Source: Azospirillum baldaniorum
GTDB lineage: Bacteria > Pseudomonadota > Alphaproteobacteria > Azospirillales > Azospirillaceae
Reading direction: 5' to 3'
DNA length: 64,000 bases
NCBI RefSeq assembly: GCF_003119195.2
Contig: NZ_CP022260.1
Span: forward strand, 279,501 to 343,500
Shown here: positions 32,733 to 41,106 of the stretch, piece by piece
Layout of the letters: the number at the start of each line of letters is the position of its first letter
Numbering within the stretch: the first letter of the stretch is position 1
Notes under the pieces: model-generated
Seen by the model: the letters and a program-made list of their open reading frames with translations, nothing else
Told to the model about the DNA's origin: nothing
Databases searched by the model: none
Program-made: the position numbers and the translations under genes

Positions 32733-33734
32733 TCACCCCTCAAGCGTCAGAAGGACCGGTTCGATGCGCGTCACCGGCTGCGGTGGGATCGGCGGCTCAC
32801 GCGCCAGATCCAGCACCGCGGCGGCGACGTTCAGCCCCGTCGCGCGCCGCACACCCACGGAGGAGGTGGTGAGGCGCGGGTTGACTTCGATGATCCTCGG
32901 CCCGTCGGGACCGACGATGACATCGACGCCCACGCACCCGAACAGGCCGGGCAACGCCGCTGCAACGCCTTGCGCGAGGTCGGAAAGGGCGGGGGAAAGC
33001 GCCATCCCGCCGACGATCCCCCCGCCGTAGGAGAAGCGGCCGCCGGACAGCGAAACGCTCTGACGGTTGGCGGTCAGCGGCCACGCTCGTCCATCGCGGC
33101 AGAGTATCGACAGGCTGGCCGGCGTGCCCGGCTGGAAGGGCTGTGCCACGAAACCGCTCCGGTCCGCCTCGGCCAGCCAGCCTTGCCAGTCGGCATGGTC
33201 GCGGATCAGCCGGGTGTCGATGCAGCCGGCCCCGTCGTCGGGCTTGACGACCCAGGGACCGTTCCCCGGCGGCCCGTCCGCGGCGACGGCACCGACCCGC
33301 CAGACCGGGACGACAGACAACCCGGCCGTCGCGTCCAGCACGGCTGCGGTCGCCGCCTTGCTGGACGCGACGGCCACCGCGTCGGCGCGGCTGTTGAGCA
33401 GGAGGCGCCCGCTGGCCTCAACCATGCGGCTGAAGCGCTCCAGCGCGCCGTCCGTTTCCGGGGCGATCGGCCAGACGCCGTCTGCCTGCCGGGTGAGGTC
33501 CTCCCAAAGCGACCAGGACTCGCGCGGGTCGGTGATGGTTATGCTGCGCACGGGCCCCGTGAGCGGCGGGAGACGGGCGTCGCGGGTGACCGTCACCGCC
33601 ACTCCCGGCACCTCCAGCAGGTCGGCCAGCAGGGCGTGGAGAATCAGGTCGCCCTCGCGGGCGAGGCTGGCGGGGATGGGGACGTCCGGCGGCATGCCGC
33701 CGCCGGTCACGAATTCGACAACCAGGATGCGCAT
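32733..33734 (-). CDS. ATP-grasp ligase, methylofuran/H4MPT biosynthesis (MfnD-like)
   Basis: The product is 333 residues from ATG 33734 (MRILVVEFVTGGG, the usual family start); ATG 33749 is possible. ATP-grasp features are the Lys region PWVVKPDDGAGCIDTRLI, QPFQPGTPASLSILC and the metal-binding VDVIVGPDGPRIIEVNPRLT. It resembles MfnD, which joins glutamate to tyramine in methanofuran synthesis, and related methylotroph proteins. Bacteria make methylofuran, whose amine is tyrosine-based, so the acceptor here may differ. It is divergent from the HisA-like gene with only 34 bases between starts. Confidence 0.75.
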   Translation of the reverse strand: MRILVVEFVTGGGMPPDVPIPASLAREGDLILHALLADLLEVPGVAVTVTRDARLPPLTGPVRSITITDPRESWSLWEDLTRQADGVWPIAPETDGALERFSRMVEASGRLLLNSRADAVAVASSKAATAAVLDATAGLSVVPVWRVGAVAADGPPGNGPWVVKPDDGAGCIDTRLIRDHADWQGWLAEADRSGFVAQPFQPGTPASLSILCRDGRAWPLTANRQSVSLSGGRFSYGGGIVGGMALSPALSDLAQGVAAALPGLFGCVGVDVIVGPDGPRIIEVNPRLTTSSVGVRRATGLNVAAAVLDLAREPPIPPQPVTRIEPVLLTLEG

Positions 33735-33768
33735 GCCGTCTGTCACCATGCAGCCGAGGGAGGGCGAG

Positions 33769-34476
33769 ATGTTCCACGTCGTTCCGGTGATCGATCTGAG
33801 GGAGGGCGGCGTGGTGCACGCCCGCCGCGGCGACCGGGGCCGCTATCCACCCCTGCGCTCCTCGCTGTGCGCCGGCAACGACCCGGTGGCGGTGGTCGGC
33901 GGTCTGCTCCGCCTTCACCCCTTCCACGTCGTCTATGCGGCCGACCTCGATGCCATCCAGGGCACCGGAAACAACCGGCCGGCGCTGGCGCGTTTGAAAG
34001 CGGCCTTTCCCGACGTTGGATTCTGGGTCGATGCCGGGTTCCGCACCGCCGATGCGGTGCGGGGTTTCGTGGCATTGGGGCTCGGCGACGCGGTGCTCGG
34101 CAGCGAGAGCTTGGACGGTCTCGCGCCGCTGGTCATGTTGAAGGCCGATCCGGCCTGGGACCGGGTGATCCTCTCGCTCGATTTCCACGACCGCTTCATC
34201 GGACCGCCGGGCCTGCCGGACCGCCCCGACCTGTGGCCGCAGCGGATCATCGCCATGACCCTGGCCCGCGTCGGATCGGGCGAGGGGCCGGACTGGAACC
34301 GCCTCGCCGAGATTGGCCGGACCAAGCCGCAGGCCAGCCTGTTCGCCGCCGGCGGTGTGCGCAACGGCGACGACCTCCGTAACCTCGCGGCGCGCGGGAG
34401 CGCCGGCGCCCTGGTGGCGACGGCGCTGCACGACGGCCGCATCGGCGGCGCGGAATTGGCTGCCCTGTCCCGGTAA
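33769..34476 (+). CDS. HisA/HisF-like TIM-barrel protein of the C1 cluster
   Basis: The product is 235 residues; GGGAGGG lies about 5 bases before the ATG. The fold is read from FHVVPVIDLREGGVVHARRG, VVYAADLDAIQGTGNN, WVDAGFRTADAVRGF and LFAAGGVRNGDDLRNLAARG, which match HisA-type phosphate-binding barrels. It is not a histidine gene by context: it is flanked by H4MPT genes on both sides and is the only plus-strand gene in this stretch. HisA-like proteins recur in methylotroph C1 clusters; the reaction is unassigned. Confidence 0.8.
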   Translation: MFHVVPVIDLREGGVVHARRGDRGRYPPLRSSLCAGNDPVAVVGGLLRLHPFHVVYAADLDAIQGTGNNRPALARLKAAFPDVGFWVDAGFRTADAVRGFVALGLGDAVLGSESLDGLAPLVMLKADPAWDRVILSLDFHDRFIGPPGLPDRPDLWPQRIIAMTLARVGSGEGPDWNRLAEIGRTKPQASLFAAGGVRNGDDLRNLAARGSAGALVATALHDGRIGGAELAALSR

Positions 34477-34481
34477 GCCCG

Positions 34482-35009
34482 TCACGCGGCGAAGGGATGC
34501 TTCACCTTGTCCTTCTGGCTCATCAGGTCCTGCGCGCTCGGGAAGCTGGCGACCGCGCGTTCGATGGCCTCCTTGGTGGCGCGGTAGTTGTAGTCCTGGA
34601 TCTTGGCGTTGTCCTTGGCCTCCCAATGGATGAAGACGCCGACGCAGATGAAGATGTTGTCGATCTCGTCCTGCGGGATGGTGCCTTCGGACACGCAGTC
34701 GGCCACGGCCTTGGCGACGGCGTGCTGGGCGGGGCCGAACATCTGCACCGCCTGTTCCGCGCCCTTGATGGTGACCTTGTTGAACAGGATGGTCGCCGGC
34801 TTGCACATCAGGTTGGGTGCGACGACCGCGAGAAGGGCGGTGAAGCCGTCCTTGTTGTTGGTCAGCGCGTTGCAGAAGGCCGTTTCCACGGCGCTGCCGC
34901 GCGGTCCCATGATCAGGTCGATGTGGGCAACCTCGTTCCCATCACCGACCAGCGACTCACCGACGAGCACGCGGTTGATCTTCGTGGACTGTCCTCCCCA
35001 CATCGGCAT
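34482..35009 (-). CDS. fae: Formaldehyde-activating enzyme
   Basis: The product is 175 residues from ATG 35009, preceded by GAGAGGA. It condenses formaldehyde with H4MPT to methylene-H4MPT in the cytoplasm, the entry step of this pathway. Family blocks are VGESLVGDGNEVAHIDLIMG with the catalytic His29, ETAFCNALTNNKDGFTALLA, PNLMCKPATILFNKVTIKGA and FIHWEAKDNAKIQDYNYRAT. It is last in a seven-gene minus-strand operon with mptG and mtdB at the other end, 11 bases after the CitG-like gene. Confidence 0.97.
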   Translation of the reverse strand: MPMWGGQSTKINRVLVGESLVGDGNEVAHIDLIMGPRGSAVETAFCNALTNNKDGFTALLAVVAPNLMCKPATILFNKVTIKGAEQAVQMFGPAQHAVAKAVADCVSEGTIPQDEIDNIFICVGVFIHWEAKDNAKIQDYNYRATKEAIERAVASFPSAQDLMSQKDKVKHPFAA

Positions 35010-35020
35010 GTCCTCTCTCC

Positions 35021-35965
35021 CTAGTGTTGCCGGCGTTCTTCGTGGAGCGCGTCTTTTCGAAGAACGTCCGTTATGACGGGCGGCTGCGGGGATTGCATGA
35101 GCCAGAACGCAAGGAGGCAACCCACGACAATATCCGCGGTCGTTCCCGGGTTGACGCCATTGTATTTGAGGTCCCGGTCCAGTTCCGCCAAGCGCGATCG
35201 CGTTAGCGTCAATGCACGATCCGGGGCGGTGTTTTCCCTCAATTCCGAAGCCCGTGCGCGTAACCATTCAGAACGCTCCCGCCCGTATTTTCGGATGACA
35301 TGGCTGTCGGGCAGGGTGGCGAGGAATTCGACATAAATCATTTCCGTGGCCTGCTCGAACCCCGCCCCGGCGTCCAGCCATCGCCGCAGGCTCGGCACGC
35401 CGGTGTCGAAGACATCCGCGAAGCCCGTCGCGTATTGCCGGGCGATGGTGTCGCGGTCCTGCGCCTCCCGCATGGCGTCGAGCAGAGTGACCCGCGCCGG
35501 GGCGTGCACGTCCGCCCCCTCCACGCGGCCCAACCCGGCGGGTTCGGCCAGTGCGATGGCCTGGAACGCCAGTTCCGCGTCCGCCACCGTCAGGCCGGCG
35601 AGGACATGGCCCAGCCGGTCGCGCAAGGGGGCGTTTCCGGGCATCAGCGCGGCCTGGGCCAGCGGTGCGGCCAGCAGCAGAATGCCAAGGTTGGTGTTGC
35701 AGCCGACGGCTTCCCGCGTGGCAACGACGGCGGCGTGCAGCCGTTCCCCGACGCTCAACCCCGGCCGCGCGAGGGTGGGCGCGGTCGCTTCGGCGCTGGC
35801 GAGGAACTGGGCGACGGTCATGCCATGACCCTCGGCATGGATGTGGACGTTGCCGGGCTTCAGCGCGCGCAGCTCCAGGTGGCAGGCGGCGCGGTAGGCG
35901 CCGGCGACGCCGGAGGCCGGGTCGGGGGGGATCGGCGCCCAGTCGATCATGCGCCCACCGATCAT
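35021..35965 (-). CDS. CitG/MdcB-like protein (triphosphoribosyl-dephospho-CoA synthase family)
   Basis: The product is 314 residues from ATG 35965, which overlaps the upstream stop (ATGA); ATG 35950 also fits. Motifs of the CitG/MdcB family are ELRALKPGNVHIHAEGHGMT, VGCNTNLGILLLAAPLAQAA and GVNPGTTADIVVGCLLAFWL. CitG transfers a triphosphoribosyl group from ATP. There is no citrate or malonate lyase here, and homologues are typical of H4MPT clusters, so a ribosyl-phosphate transfer in cofactor synthesis is more likely. The substrate is unknown. Confidence 0.8.
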   Translation of the reverse strand: MIGGRMIDWAPIPPDPASGVAGAYRAACHLELRALKPGNVHIHAEGHGMTVAQFLASAEATAPTLARPGLSVGERLHAAVVATREAVGCNTNLGILLLAAPLAQAALMPGNAPLRDRLGHVLAGLTVADAELAFQAIALAEPAGLGRVEGADVHAPARVTLLDAMREAQDRDTIARQYATGFADVFDTGVPSLRRWLDAGAGFEQATEMIYVEFLATLPDSHVIRKYGRERSEWLRARASELRENTAPDRALTLTRSRLAELDRDLKYNGVNPGTTADIVVGCLLAFWLMQSPQPPVITDVLRKDALHEERRQH

Positions 35966-36849
35966 GCGCCCACCCGCTCGACGAAGTCGGCGGCCAGGGC
36001 GTCGGCGATGTCCACCGCGCTGACCCGCTGCAGGCCCTGCCACGCCGGCATGCTGTTGACCTCCAGCACCAGCCAGCGATCCGCGCGGTCCTGGATCAGG
36101 TCGACGCCGGCATAGCTCGCGCCGACCGCCGCGGTGGCGCGGACGGCGAGCGCGGCGGGTTCGTCGTCGGCGGGAGCGGCCTCGCACGCCGCCCCCTGAT
36201 GGACGTTGGTGATCCAGCTCCGCCCGTGCCGGGTCATCGCGGCGACCGCCCGCCCGCCTGTCACGAAGACGCGGCGGTCCCGCCACGCGCCTTCGATCCG
36301 TGGCGGGATGAAGGGTTGGAGGTAGTAGACGCCGCCGACCGCTTCGGCGTCGGGCAGCGAGTCGGGTCCGTCCAACCGTTGCAGGCCGCGGCCCTGCGCG
36401 CCGAACAGCGGTTTCAGCACTTGGTCGGGCGCGCGGTCGAGGATGTATCGGGCCGGTTCGGCCTCCTGCGTGGCCAGGGCCGACGGGGTCGGCAGGCCGG
36501 CGCGGGAGAGAAGGAAGCTGGTCATGCTCTTGTCCACGCAGCGCTCGATGGCCCGCGCGTCGTTGCAGACCGGCACGCCGAGGTCGCGCAGCGCGTGGAG
36601 CACGCCCAGGCGCAGGGTCACCTGCTCGAAGCTGCCCTGGCCCACCGCGCGGACGAACACGCCCGCCGGCAGCGTGTCTTCGAAGCCGGGGATCAGCAGG
36701 CCCGTAGCCGTGTGGCCGACGGCGATTCCGCAGCGCCGCGGCGAGACGCAACGGCAGGGCAGGCCGCGCGCCTCGATGGCCCGGACCAGCCGCGGCGTGT
36801 GCCAGTCGGGCCGCTCGGTGAGGATCAGGGCGGCGCGTTCACCGGACAT
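35962..36849 (-). CDS. RimK/MptN-like ATP-grasp ligase
   Basis: The product is 295 residues from ATG 36849, overlapping mch by 11 bases. RimK-type features are NDARAIERCVDKSMTSFLLS, QVLKPLFGAQGRGLQRLDG, RRVFVTGGRAVAAMTRHG and YAGVDLIQDRADRWLVLEVN. The closest functional model is MptN, which adds alpha-glutamate to tetrahydrosarcinapterin in archaea, or other RimK-family glutamate ligases. In methylotroph clusters such a ligase probably attaches an amino acid to dephospho-H4MPT or methylofuran; the exact acceptor cannot be read. Confidence 0.8.
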   Translation of the reverse strand: MSGERAALILTERPDWHTPRLVRAIEARGLPCRCVSPRRCGIAVGHTATGLLIPGFEDTLPAGVFVRAVGQGSFEQVTLRLGVLHALRDLGVPVCNDARAIERCVDKSMTSFLLSRAGLPTPSALATQEAEPARYILDRAPDQVLKPLFGAQGRGLQRLDGPDSLPDAEAVGGVYYLQPFIPPRIEGAWRDRRVFVTGGRAVAAMTRHGRSWITNVHQGAACEAAPADDEPAALAVRATAAVGASYAGVDLIQDRADRWLVLEVNSMPAWQGLQRVSAVDIADALAADFVERVGA

Positions 36850-37828
36850 CGCGGAACGAGCGCTCCACAAGGTCCGGTGCCAAGGTGCCGCCGTGGAAGC
36901 TGCGCCCGCTGTCCAGCGCGGTGACGGTCACGCGCGCCGGGCTGAACAGCATGGAATCGATGGCGTAGAAGTCTCCCTTCGCCGCCGCGAAGATCTCCGC
37001 GAAGGGGCGTCCATGGTCGCGGGAGGCGGCGGAGGGCAGGCGGTGCGCCAGATCCTCCGCCGCGTCGTCCGGGCCGGTGACGTGCAGATGGACGGTGCCG
37101 CCGTAGAGGATCGCGTCGTTGGTGCGGCCCATGGCGGTGAGGAAACCGCCGCCCGGCGGGGGGAGCGGCGCCATGCCGATGCCATCGACGACGCGGTCGA
37201 GCGGGAAGCCGAGAGCGTGCAGCTTGTGCAGGGCGACTTCCAGCACGCGGGCGACCACCTGTGTGGTCCCGGCGAGGCTCTGCGTCGGGGTGAGGACCAG
37301 GGTCAGCCGGTCCGCGACGATGCCGCAGGTGGCGGCGATGTGGGCGATCAGTTCGGCGGGCGGCACCGTCGTCGCCTCCATGACGAAGGCCGCCGCGTCG
37401 GCCGTGTCGCGGTAGTCCAACTCGTCGAACAGCGCCTCCTGCCGGGCCAGCGCACGGCCGGGGCCGGAGCCGAGCGCGAAGAAGGCGCCCTTGCCGCTAC
37501 CGTGGCTGAGGCTCCAACCGGCATACTGGCTGCCGAGGCAGGCGAGGACCGGCTGCGCGCTGTGGACGGTGACGCCGAAGGGCCAGGACGGCGGGCTGGA
37601 GATCGGGCCGAACGCCACCCGGCCAAGGCCGCCCATGCACAGTTCGGCGATGCGTCGTCCGGCCTCCAGCCCGCCGGGATGGTCGATCCCGGCATCGACG
37701 ACGCAGGCCCCGCCGACCCTCCGTATGCCGAGACGGAGCATTGGGGCATCCGCCATCAGCCGTTCGACCAGCGGCGCCGACAGCGCGGCGAGGCTGGGTC
37801 GTGAATCATGGGTGTTGGGCTTGGCCAT
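36839..37828 (-). CDS. mch: Methenyl-H4MPT cyclohydrolase
   Basis: The product is 329 residues. It interconverts methenyl-H4MPT and formyl-H4MPT in the cytoplasm, the third step of formaldehyde oxidation. Family blocks are GPISSPPSWPFGVTVHSAQP, LGSQYAGWSLSHGSG, YRDTADAAAFVMEATTVPPA and AMGRTNDAILYGGTVHLHV. The Shine-Dalgarno (GAGAGGG) lies in a dispersed palindromic repeat at 37831-37880 directly upstream. The gene ends inside the start of the RimK-like gene and follows an ATP-grasp gene in the operon. Confidence 0.96.
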   Translation of the reverse strand: MAKPNTHDSRPSLAALSAPLVERLMADAPMLRLGIRRVGGACVVDAGIDHPGGLEAGRRIAELCMGGLGRVAFGPISSPPSWPFGVTVHSAQPVLACLGSQYAGWSLSHGSGKGAFFALGSGPGRALARQEALFDELDYRDTADAAAFVMEATTVPPAELIAHIAATCGIVADRLTLVLTPTQSLAGTTQVVARVLEVALHKLHALGFPLDRVVDGIGMAPLPPPGGGFLTAMGRTNDAILYGGTVHLHVTGPDDAAEDLAHRLPSAASRDHGRPFAEIFAAAKGDFYAIDSMLFSPARVTVTALDSGRSFHGGTLAPDLVERSFRDVR

Positions 37829-37830
37829 TT

Positions 37831-37880
37831 TAGCCCTCTCCCCTCTGGGGAGAGGGTGGCCCGGAGGGCCGGTGAGGGGG
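37831..37880. repeat. REP-like palindromic repeat, copy 1
   Basis: The unit contains tagccctctcccctctgggg, agagggtggcccggagggcc and ggtgaggggg. Its core CCCTCTCCCC/GGGGAGAGGG is an inverted repeat. A copy with one mismatch over about 50 bases lies at 48406-48455. It sits 2 bases upstream of mch and appears to supply its ribosome-binding site. Such elements are usually scattered between genes in these genomes. Confidence 0.8.
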
Positions 37881-37930
37881 GCGTGCGTGGCGCCACGTTC
37901 GGCCCAGGTCAGCAGGGGGTTCTGTGGTCA

Positions 37931-39082
37931 TCACTGCATCTCCATCGCGGCGCAGGCCGCCAGTTCGCGTTGCCGCCGCTCGGCGTGGCGCCGTGCCGCG
38001 GTGGCGCTGGGACCCTCCCCGAACACCGTGCAGACCGGCTCGTCGCGCCCGATCAGGGTCGGCGCCGCCGGCCGGTCGGCGGTCCAGGCCGGCCAGCGCT
38101 CCCCGGCCTCGATGCGGGTGGGCGCGTCGGCGTAGAGCACCGCCGCCGCCCTGCACCACGACAACGCCGGCAGGCGGTCGGGCAGGCGCCTGGAGCAGGC
38201 GTCGACGTGGAGGCCGAGCAAGGGCAGCATTGGCGGGTGGTCGAAGACGTCCAGCGTCGCGCCCGGCCGCGGGTTGATCTCCAACAGATGAAGATCCGAT
38301 CCGGTCACCAGGAAATCGGCGCTGTTCAATCCGACCAGTTCGAATGCGACCGCAAGACGGCTTACCATGGCGGGCAAGGTGCGGGTCCAGCGCTCCGGAC
38401 AGCGCCATGGTCCGGCGGCGCCGCCGTAGCGGTAGGGGCTTGCCGCGGTCGGCGCGGTCCACTGCCGGCTCAGCCCGACAATGACGGCGCGGTCGCCGTC
38501 CGCGAGAAAGAGGACCGATACGGCATGGCCGGCAACGCGGTGCTGGAGATACCAGCCCGGCTTGGCTTTGCCGCCCGTCGCGGGGGTGATGTGCGTGCCG
38601 CCGCTGGCGCCGATCCGCTTCGACAGATAATCGCCGGGCGACCCGTCCCAGGTCGGCGCGACCGGAGGGTGAGAGATGCCAAGCCGGTGCAGAATTGCGG
38701 CGAGGCGGAACGGGTCCTTGACGCGCGCCACCACCTCGGGCCGGTTGCCCATCAGAGGGCGATCCTCCGCGAGGCGCGCCAGCAGCGCCGGATCGTCTTC
38801 GAAGCCGGCGCCGTAGACCAGCGGCAAGCCGCGCAGCTCCGCCCGCGCCAGGGCCTTTCGAAGGGGGGCGGACTCCAGGCGCAGACCTTCGGCGGGCAGA
38901 CGCAGGCAGGGCTCGGCAAGCTGTCTGGTGTCGAGATCGGCGAACAGATCGATGGACGCCGGCCGCCGGCCGGCGCGGCGGGCGGCGGCGGCGAGCGCCC
39001 GCGCCGACAGGGCCGCGACGAGGATGTCCGGCCTCTCCACCACCGACTCAACCGGCGATCTGGCGGGCGGCGTCGTAGGCAT
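37931..39082 (-). CDS. ATP-grasp protein of the C1 cluster (third ligase)
   Basis: The product is 383 residues from ATG 39082, which overlaps mtdB by 35 bases; GTG 39043, 4 bases after the mtdB stop, is an attractive shorter start. ATP-grasp features are RVKDPFRLAAILHRLGISHP, YLSKRIGASGGTHITPA, VSVLFLADGDRAVIVGLSRQ and LVTGSDLHLLEINPRPGATL. It differs clearly from the other two ATP-grasp proteins in the window. Homologues are conserved in methylotroph H4MPT clusters. The carboxylate and amine substrates are unknown. Confidence 0.8.
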   Translation of the reverse strand: MPTTPPARSPVESVVERPDILVAALSARALAAAARRAGRRPASIDLFADLDTRQLAEPCLRLPAEGLRLESAPLRKALARAELRGLPLVYGAGFEDDPALLARLAEDRPLMGNRPEVVARVKDPFRLAAILHRLGISHPPVAPTWDGSPGDYLSKRIGASGGTHITPATGGKAKPGWYLQHRVAGHAVSVLFLADGDRAVIVGLSRQWTAPTAASPYRYGGAAGPWRCPERWTRTLPAMVSRLAVAFELVGLNSADFLVTGSDLHLLEINPRPGATLDVFDHPPMLPLLGLHVDACSRRLPDRLPALSWCRAAAVLYADAPTRIEAGERWPAWTADRPAAPTLIGRDEPVCTVFGEGPSATAARRHAERRQRELAACAAMEMQ

Positions 39083-39944
39083 CGCAGAAATCCAGATACA
39101 CCGCCGTCTTCGCCGCGGCGAGACGAGTCAGCAGGGCGTGCTGCACCCGGAATTTGACCGCGCCGATCGCCAACGCGCCGACGCCGACACCGCGCCCGGT
39201 GGCAAGCGGCGTTCCGTTGTCCTTGGGGCCCACCCCTTCGATCCCGGACGGCGGAACCGCGTTGATGTCCGCCGCAACCAGCAGGCGCCCCGCCGCGGCG
39301 AGGTTGCGCGCGGAGAGGATCTGCACGCCGGCCCGCCCGCAACCAAACACCACCTCGGCATCGGCGAGCAGCGCCTCCCGCGCCGCGTCGTCGGGCGCGT
39401 CGGCGCAGGCCAGTTCCACCCCGAAGCGCCGCCGGAACTCGGCGGCCTTCGGCTCCACGCCCGACAGGCCGCGGTGGCTGACCAGGGTGACGCGCGCGCC
39501 GGCGAGGGCCGCGATTACGGCGGCGATTCCGCCGACCACGCCGGTCGCGCCGAACACCTTGAGGGTCAGCCCCTTGATCCCGTCCGGGTGGCTGCGGCGC
39601 AGGGCGCGCTCGACGACGGCGACCATGGCGCCGGCCGTCGTGAAGGCGCCTGACGGATCGACCATGACCGAGATGGTGAAGGGCGCGAACATGGCCTTGC
39701 GGGCGGCGTCCATCATGTCGAGCGCCAGCACGGCGTCGCGCCCGCCGATGAACAGCCCGGTGCGCGCCGCGTTCGCCGGGTCGCGGGAGAACATCGCATC
39801 CTGGGTGATGCCGGTGACCTCCTCCAGCGCGACGCCGGTGTATGGGAACAGCGGTCCCATGCCGGCGTCCGCCGCCATGTTGACGTCGAAGGCGCTGACG
39901 TGCTTCAGCGGCGTCAGCATGTGCAGAACATAGGGTGCGGCCAT
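39048..39944 (-). CDS. mtdB: NAD(P)-dependent methylene-H4MPT dehydrogenase
   Basis: The product is 298 residues. It oxidises methylene-H4MPT to methenyl-H4MPT with NAD(P)+. Characteristic blocks are LHMLTPLKHVSAFDVNMAAD, VEEVTG-like ALEEVTGITQDAMFSRDP, the Rossmann motif FGATGVVGGIAAVIAALAGA and DINAVPPSGIEGVGPKDNG. Its place between mptG and mch, with fae in the same operon, fits MtdB (H4MPT-specific) rather than MtdA. It overlaps the next ATP-grasp gene. Confidence 0.93.
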   Translation of the reverse strand: MAAPYVLHMLTPLKHVSAFDVNMAADAGMGPLFPYTGVALEEVTGITQDAMFSRDPANAARTGLFIGGRDAVLALDMMDAARKAMFAPFTISVMVDPSGAFTTAGAMVAVVERALRRSHPDGIKGLTLKVFGATGVVGGIAAVIAALAGARVTLVSHRGLSGVEPKAAEFRRRFGVELACADAPDDAAREALLADAEVVFGCGRAGVQILSARNLAAAGRLLVAADINAVPPSGIEGVGPKDNGTPLATGRGVGVGALAIGAVKFRVQHALLTRLAAAKTAVYLDFCDAYDAARQIAG

Positions 39945-39977
39945 CGCGCGCCTCCCGCTTGGCTCGGGTGTGAAGGG

Positions 39978-40973
39978 TCAGGAGGCCCGCAGCACCACCC
40001 GGTCGGTGGTGGATTCCAGCGTCGCGCCGTCGTTGCGGCCACGGGCCAGATGGAAGTCCAGCGCGGACCCCGCCCAGCGCCGCCGCGCCTCCGCCAGCAG
40101 GGCCTCGGCCCGCCGGGCGTCGCCGACAATGGCGAAGCCGGTCGGCCCCCAGGATGTCTGCCCGACGCCGGGGATGCCCTCGGCCTCCAGCCACGCCAGC
40201 GCCTCGGCGACCAGGGGGCTGGTGAAGCGCCCGCCTTGGACCGGGGCGAAATGGTCGCCCACGGTGCGTTGCAACTCGCCCACCGCCTGTCCGAAACGGT
40301 CGGCGTCGCCCTCGATCAGCGCCGGAAGCGCCGCCATGACGATCAGGCGGCAGAGGTGCCCGGCCCGCTCCGCCGGAAAGGGCGGTAACGCCTTGAAGGC
40401 CTGCAACTCGGCGGTGCCGTGCAACCCCTGGCCGTCGCGGTGCAGGATCAGCAGAACCCGCCAGGACTCCGGAAAGGGCAGGCGCGCGACGATGGGCGGC
40501 GGCGCGTCGTCCGCCCCCCGGCCACCGTCCAGGATGACGCCACCATTCTCGAAGGCGCCGATCCCGATGCCCGAACGGGCGCCGCGCTCCAACTCCGCGG
40601 CGAGGCGGCGAACCGTCGACGGACGGCCGTGCAGATGCGCGAGCGCGGTGCCGACCGCCAGACCGAGCTGGGTGCCGGAGCCAAGCCCGACATGTTCGGG
40701 AATGGCCTCCTCAACCGCCAGTTCGGCGCGCGCCGGCCAGCGGAAACGGTCGCAGACCGCCCTTGCGGCCTTCAGCGCACGCTCCGCCGACGGGCCGCTC
40801 GCGCAGAGACGGTCGGACGGGCGTGCCCGGAGTGTCGTCGCCATCCCGTCGAGCGTCAGGCCCAAACTGCCGAAGCGGCGGCCCAGACCGCCGTTCATGT
40901 CGAGAAACCCCAGATGCAACCGCGCGGGCGCCGTGACCCGCACCTCCCTGACTTCATCGACGCCGAGTGGCAT
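39978..40973 (-). CDS. mptG: Beta-ribofuranosylaminobenzene 5'-phosphate (beta-RFAP) synthase
   Basis: The product is 331 residues. It joins 4-hydroxybenzoate or p-aminobenzoate with PRPP in the first committed step of the H4MPT side chain. Motifs are VTAPARLHLGFLDMNGGLGR, the GHMP-kinase-like loop EHVGLGSGTQLGLAVGTALA, GARSGIGIGAFENGGVILDG and VGQTSWGPTGFAIVGD. It is the first gene of the minus-strand operon that runs through mtdB, mch and fae. The start is divergent from the pterin dehydratase gene, 133 bases away. Confidence 0.93.
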   Translation of the reverse strand: MPLGVDEVREVRVTAPARLHLGFLDMNGGLGRRFGSLGLTLDGMATTLRARPSDRLCASGPSAERALKAARAVCDRFRWPARAELAVEEAIPEHVGLGSGTQLGLAVGTALAHLHGRPSTVRRLAAELERGARSGIGIGAFENGGVILDGGRGADDAPPPIVARLPFPESWRVLLILHRDGQGLHGTAELQAFKALPPFPAERAGHLCRLIVMAALPALIEGDADRFGQAVGELQRTVGDHFAPVQGGRFTSPLVAEALAWLEAEGIPGVGQTSWGPTGFAIVGDARRAEALLAEARRRWAGSALDFHLARGRNDGATLESTTDRVVLRAS

Positions 40974-41106
40974 GAGGACCTCACTCGCTTAAGGAAAGTT
41001 GCGTCGTTCTTTTGGTCATGATAATCTTTCGTTAAAGAAAGGCCCCGATCCAATAGTATATACCTCTTCGGGGTGAGGACTGTTCGGTCGCTTCGGGGAG
41101 GAAGAC
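40974..41106. promoter_or_regulatory. Divergent promoter region, mptG operon / fhc operon
   Basis: These 133 bases separate the first genes of two divergent C1 operons and are AT-richer than the genes (for example atgataatctttcgttaaag). The fhc-side gene has a strong GGGGAGGAAG ribosome site. Both the H4MPT synthesis operon and the formyltransferase/hydrolase operon are probably controlled from here. No binding site was identified. Confidence 0.5.

Noticed and set aside
31686..34382. An 898-codon plus-strand frame
   Set aside because: It lies antisense to the H4MPT-linked and ATP-grasp genes and shows no domain; only the separate frame from 33769 is a real plus-strand gene here.
33769..34476. 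Histidine biosynthesis gene hisA
   Set aside because: The fold matches, but no other his gene is near and the flanks are all C1 genes; called HisA-like only.
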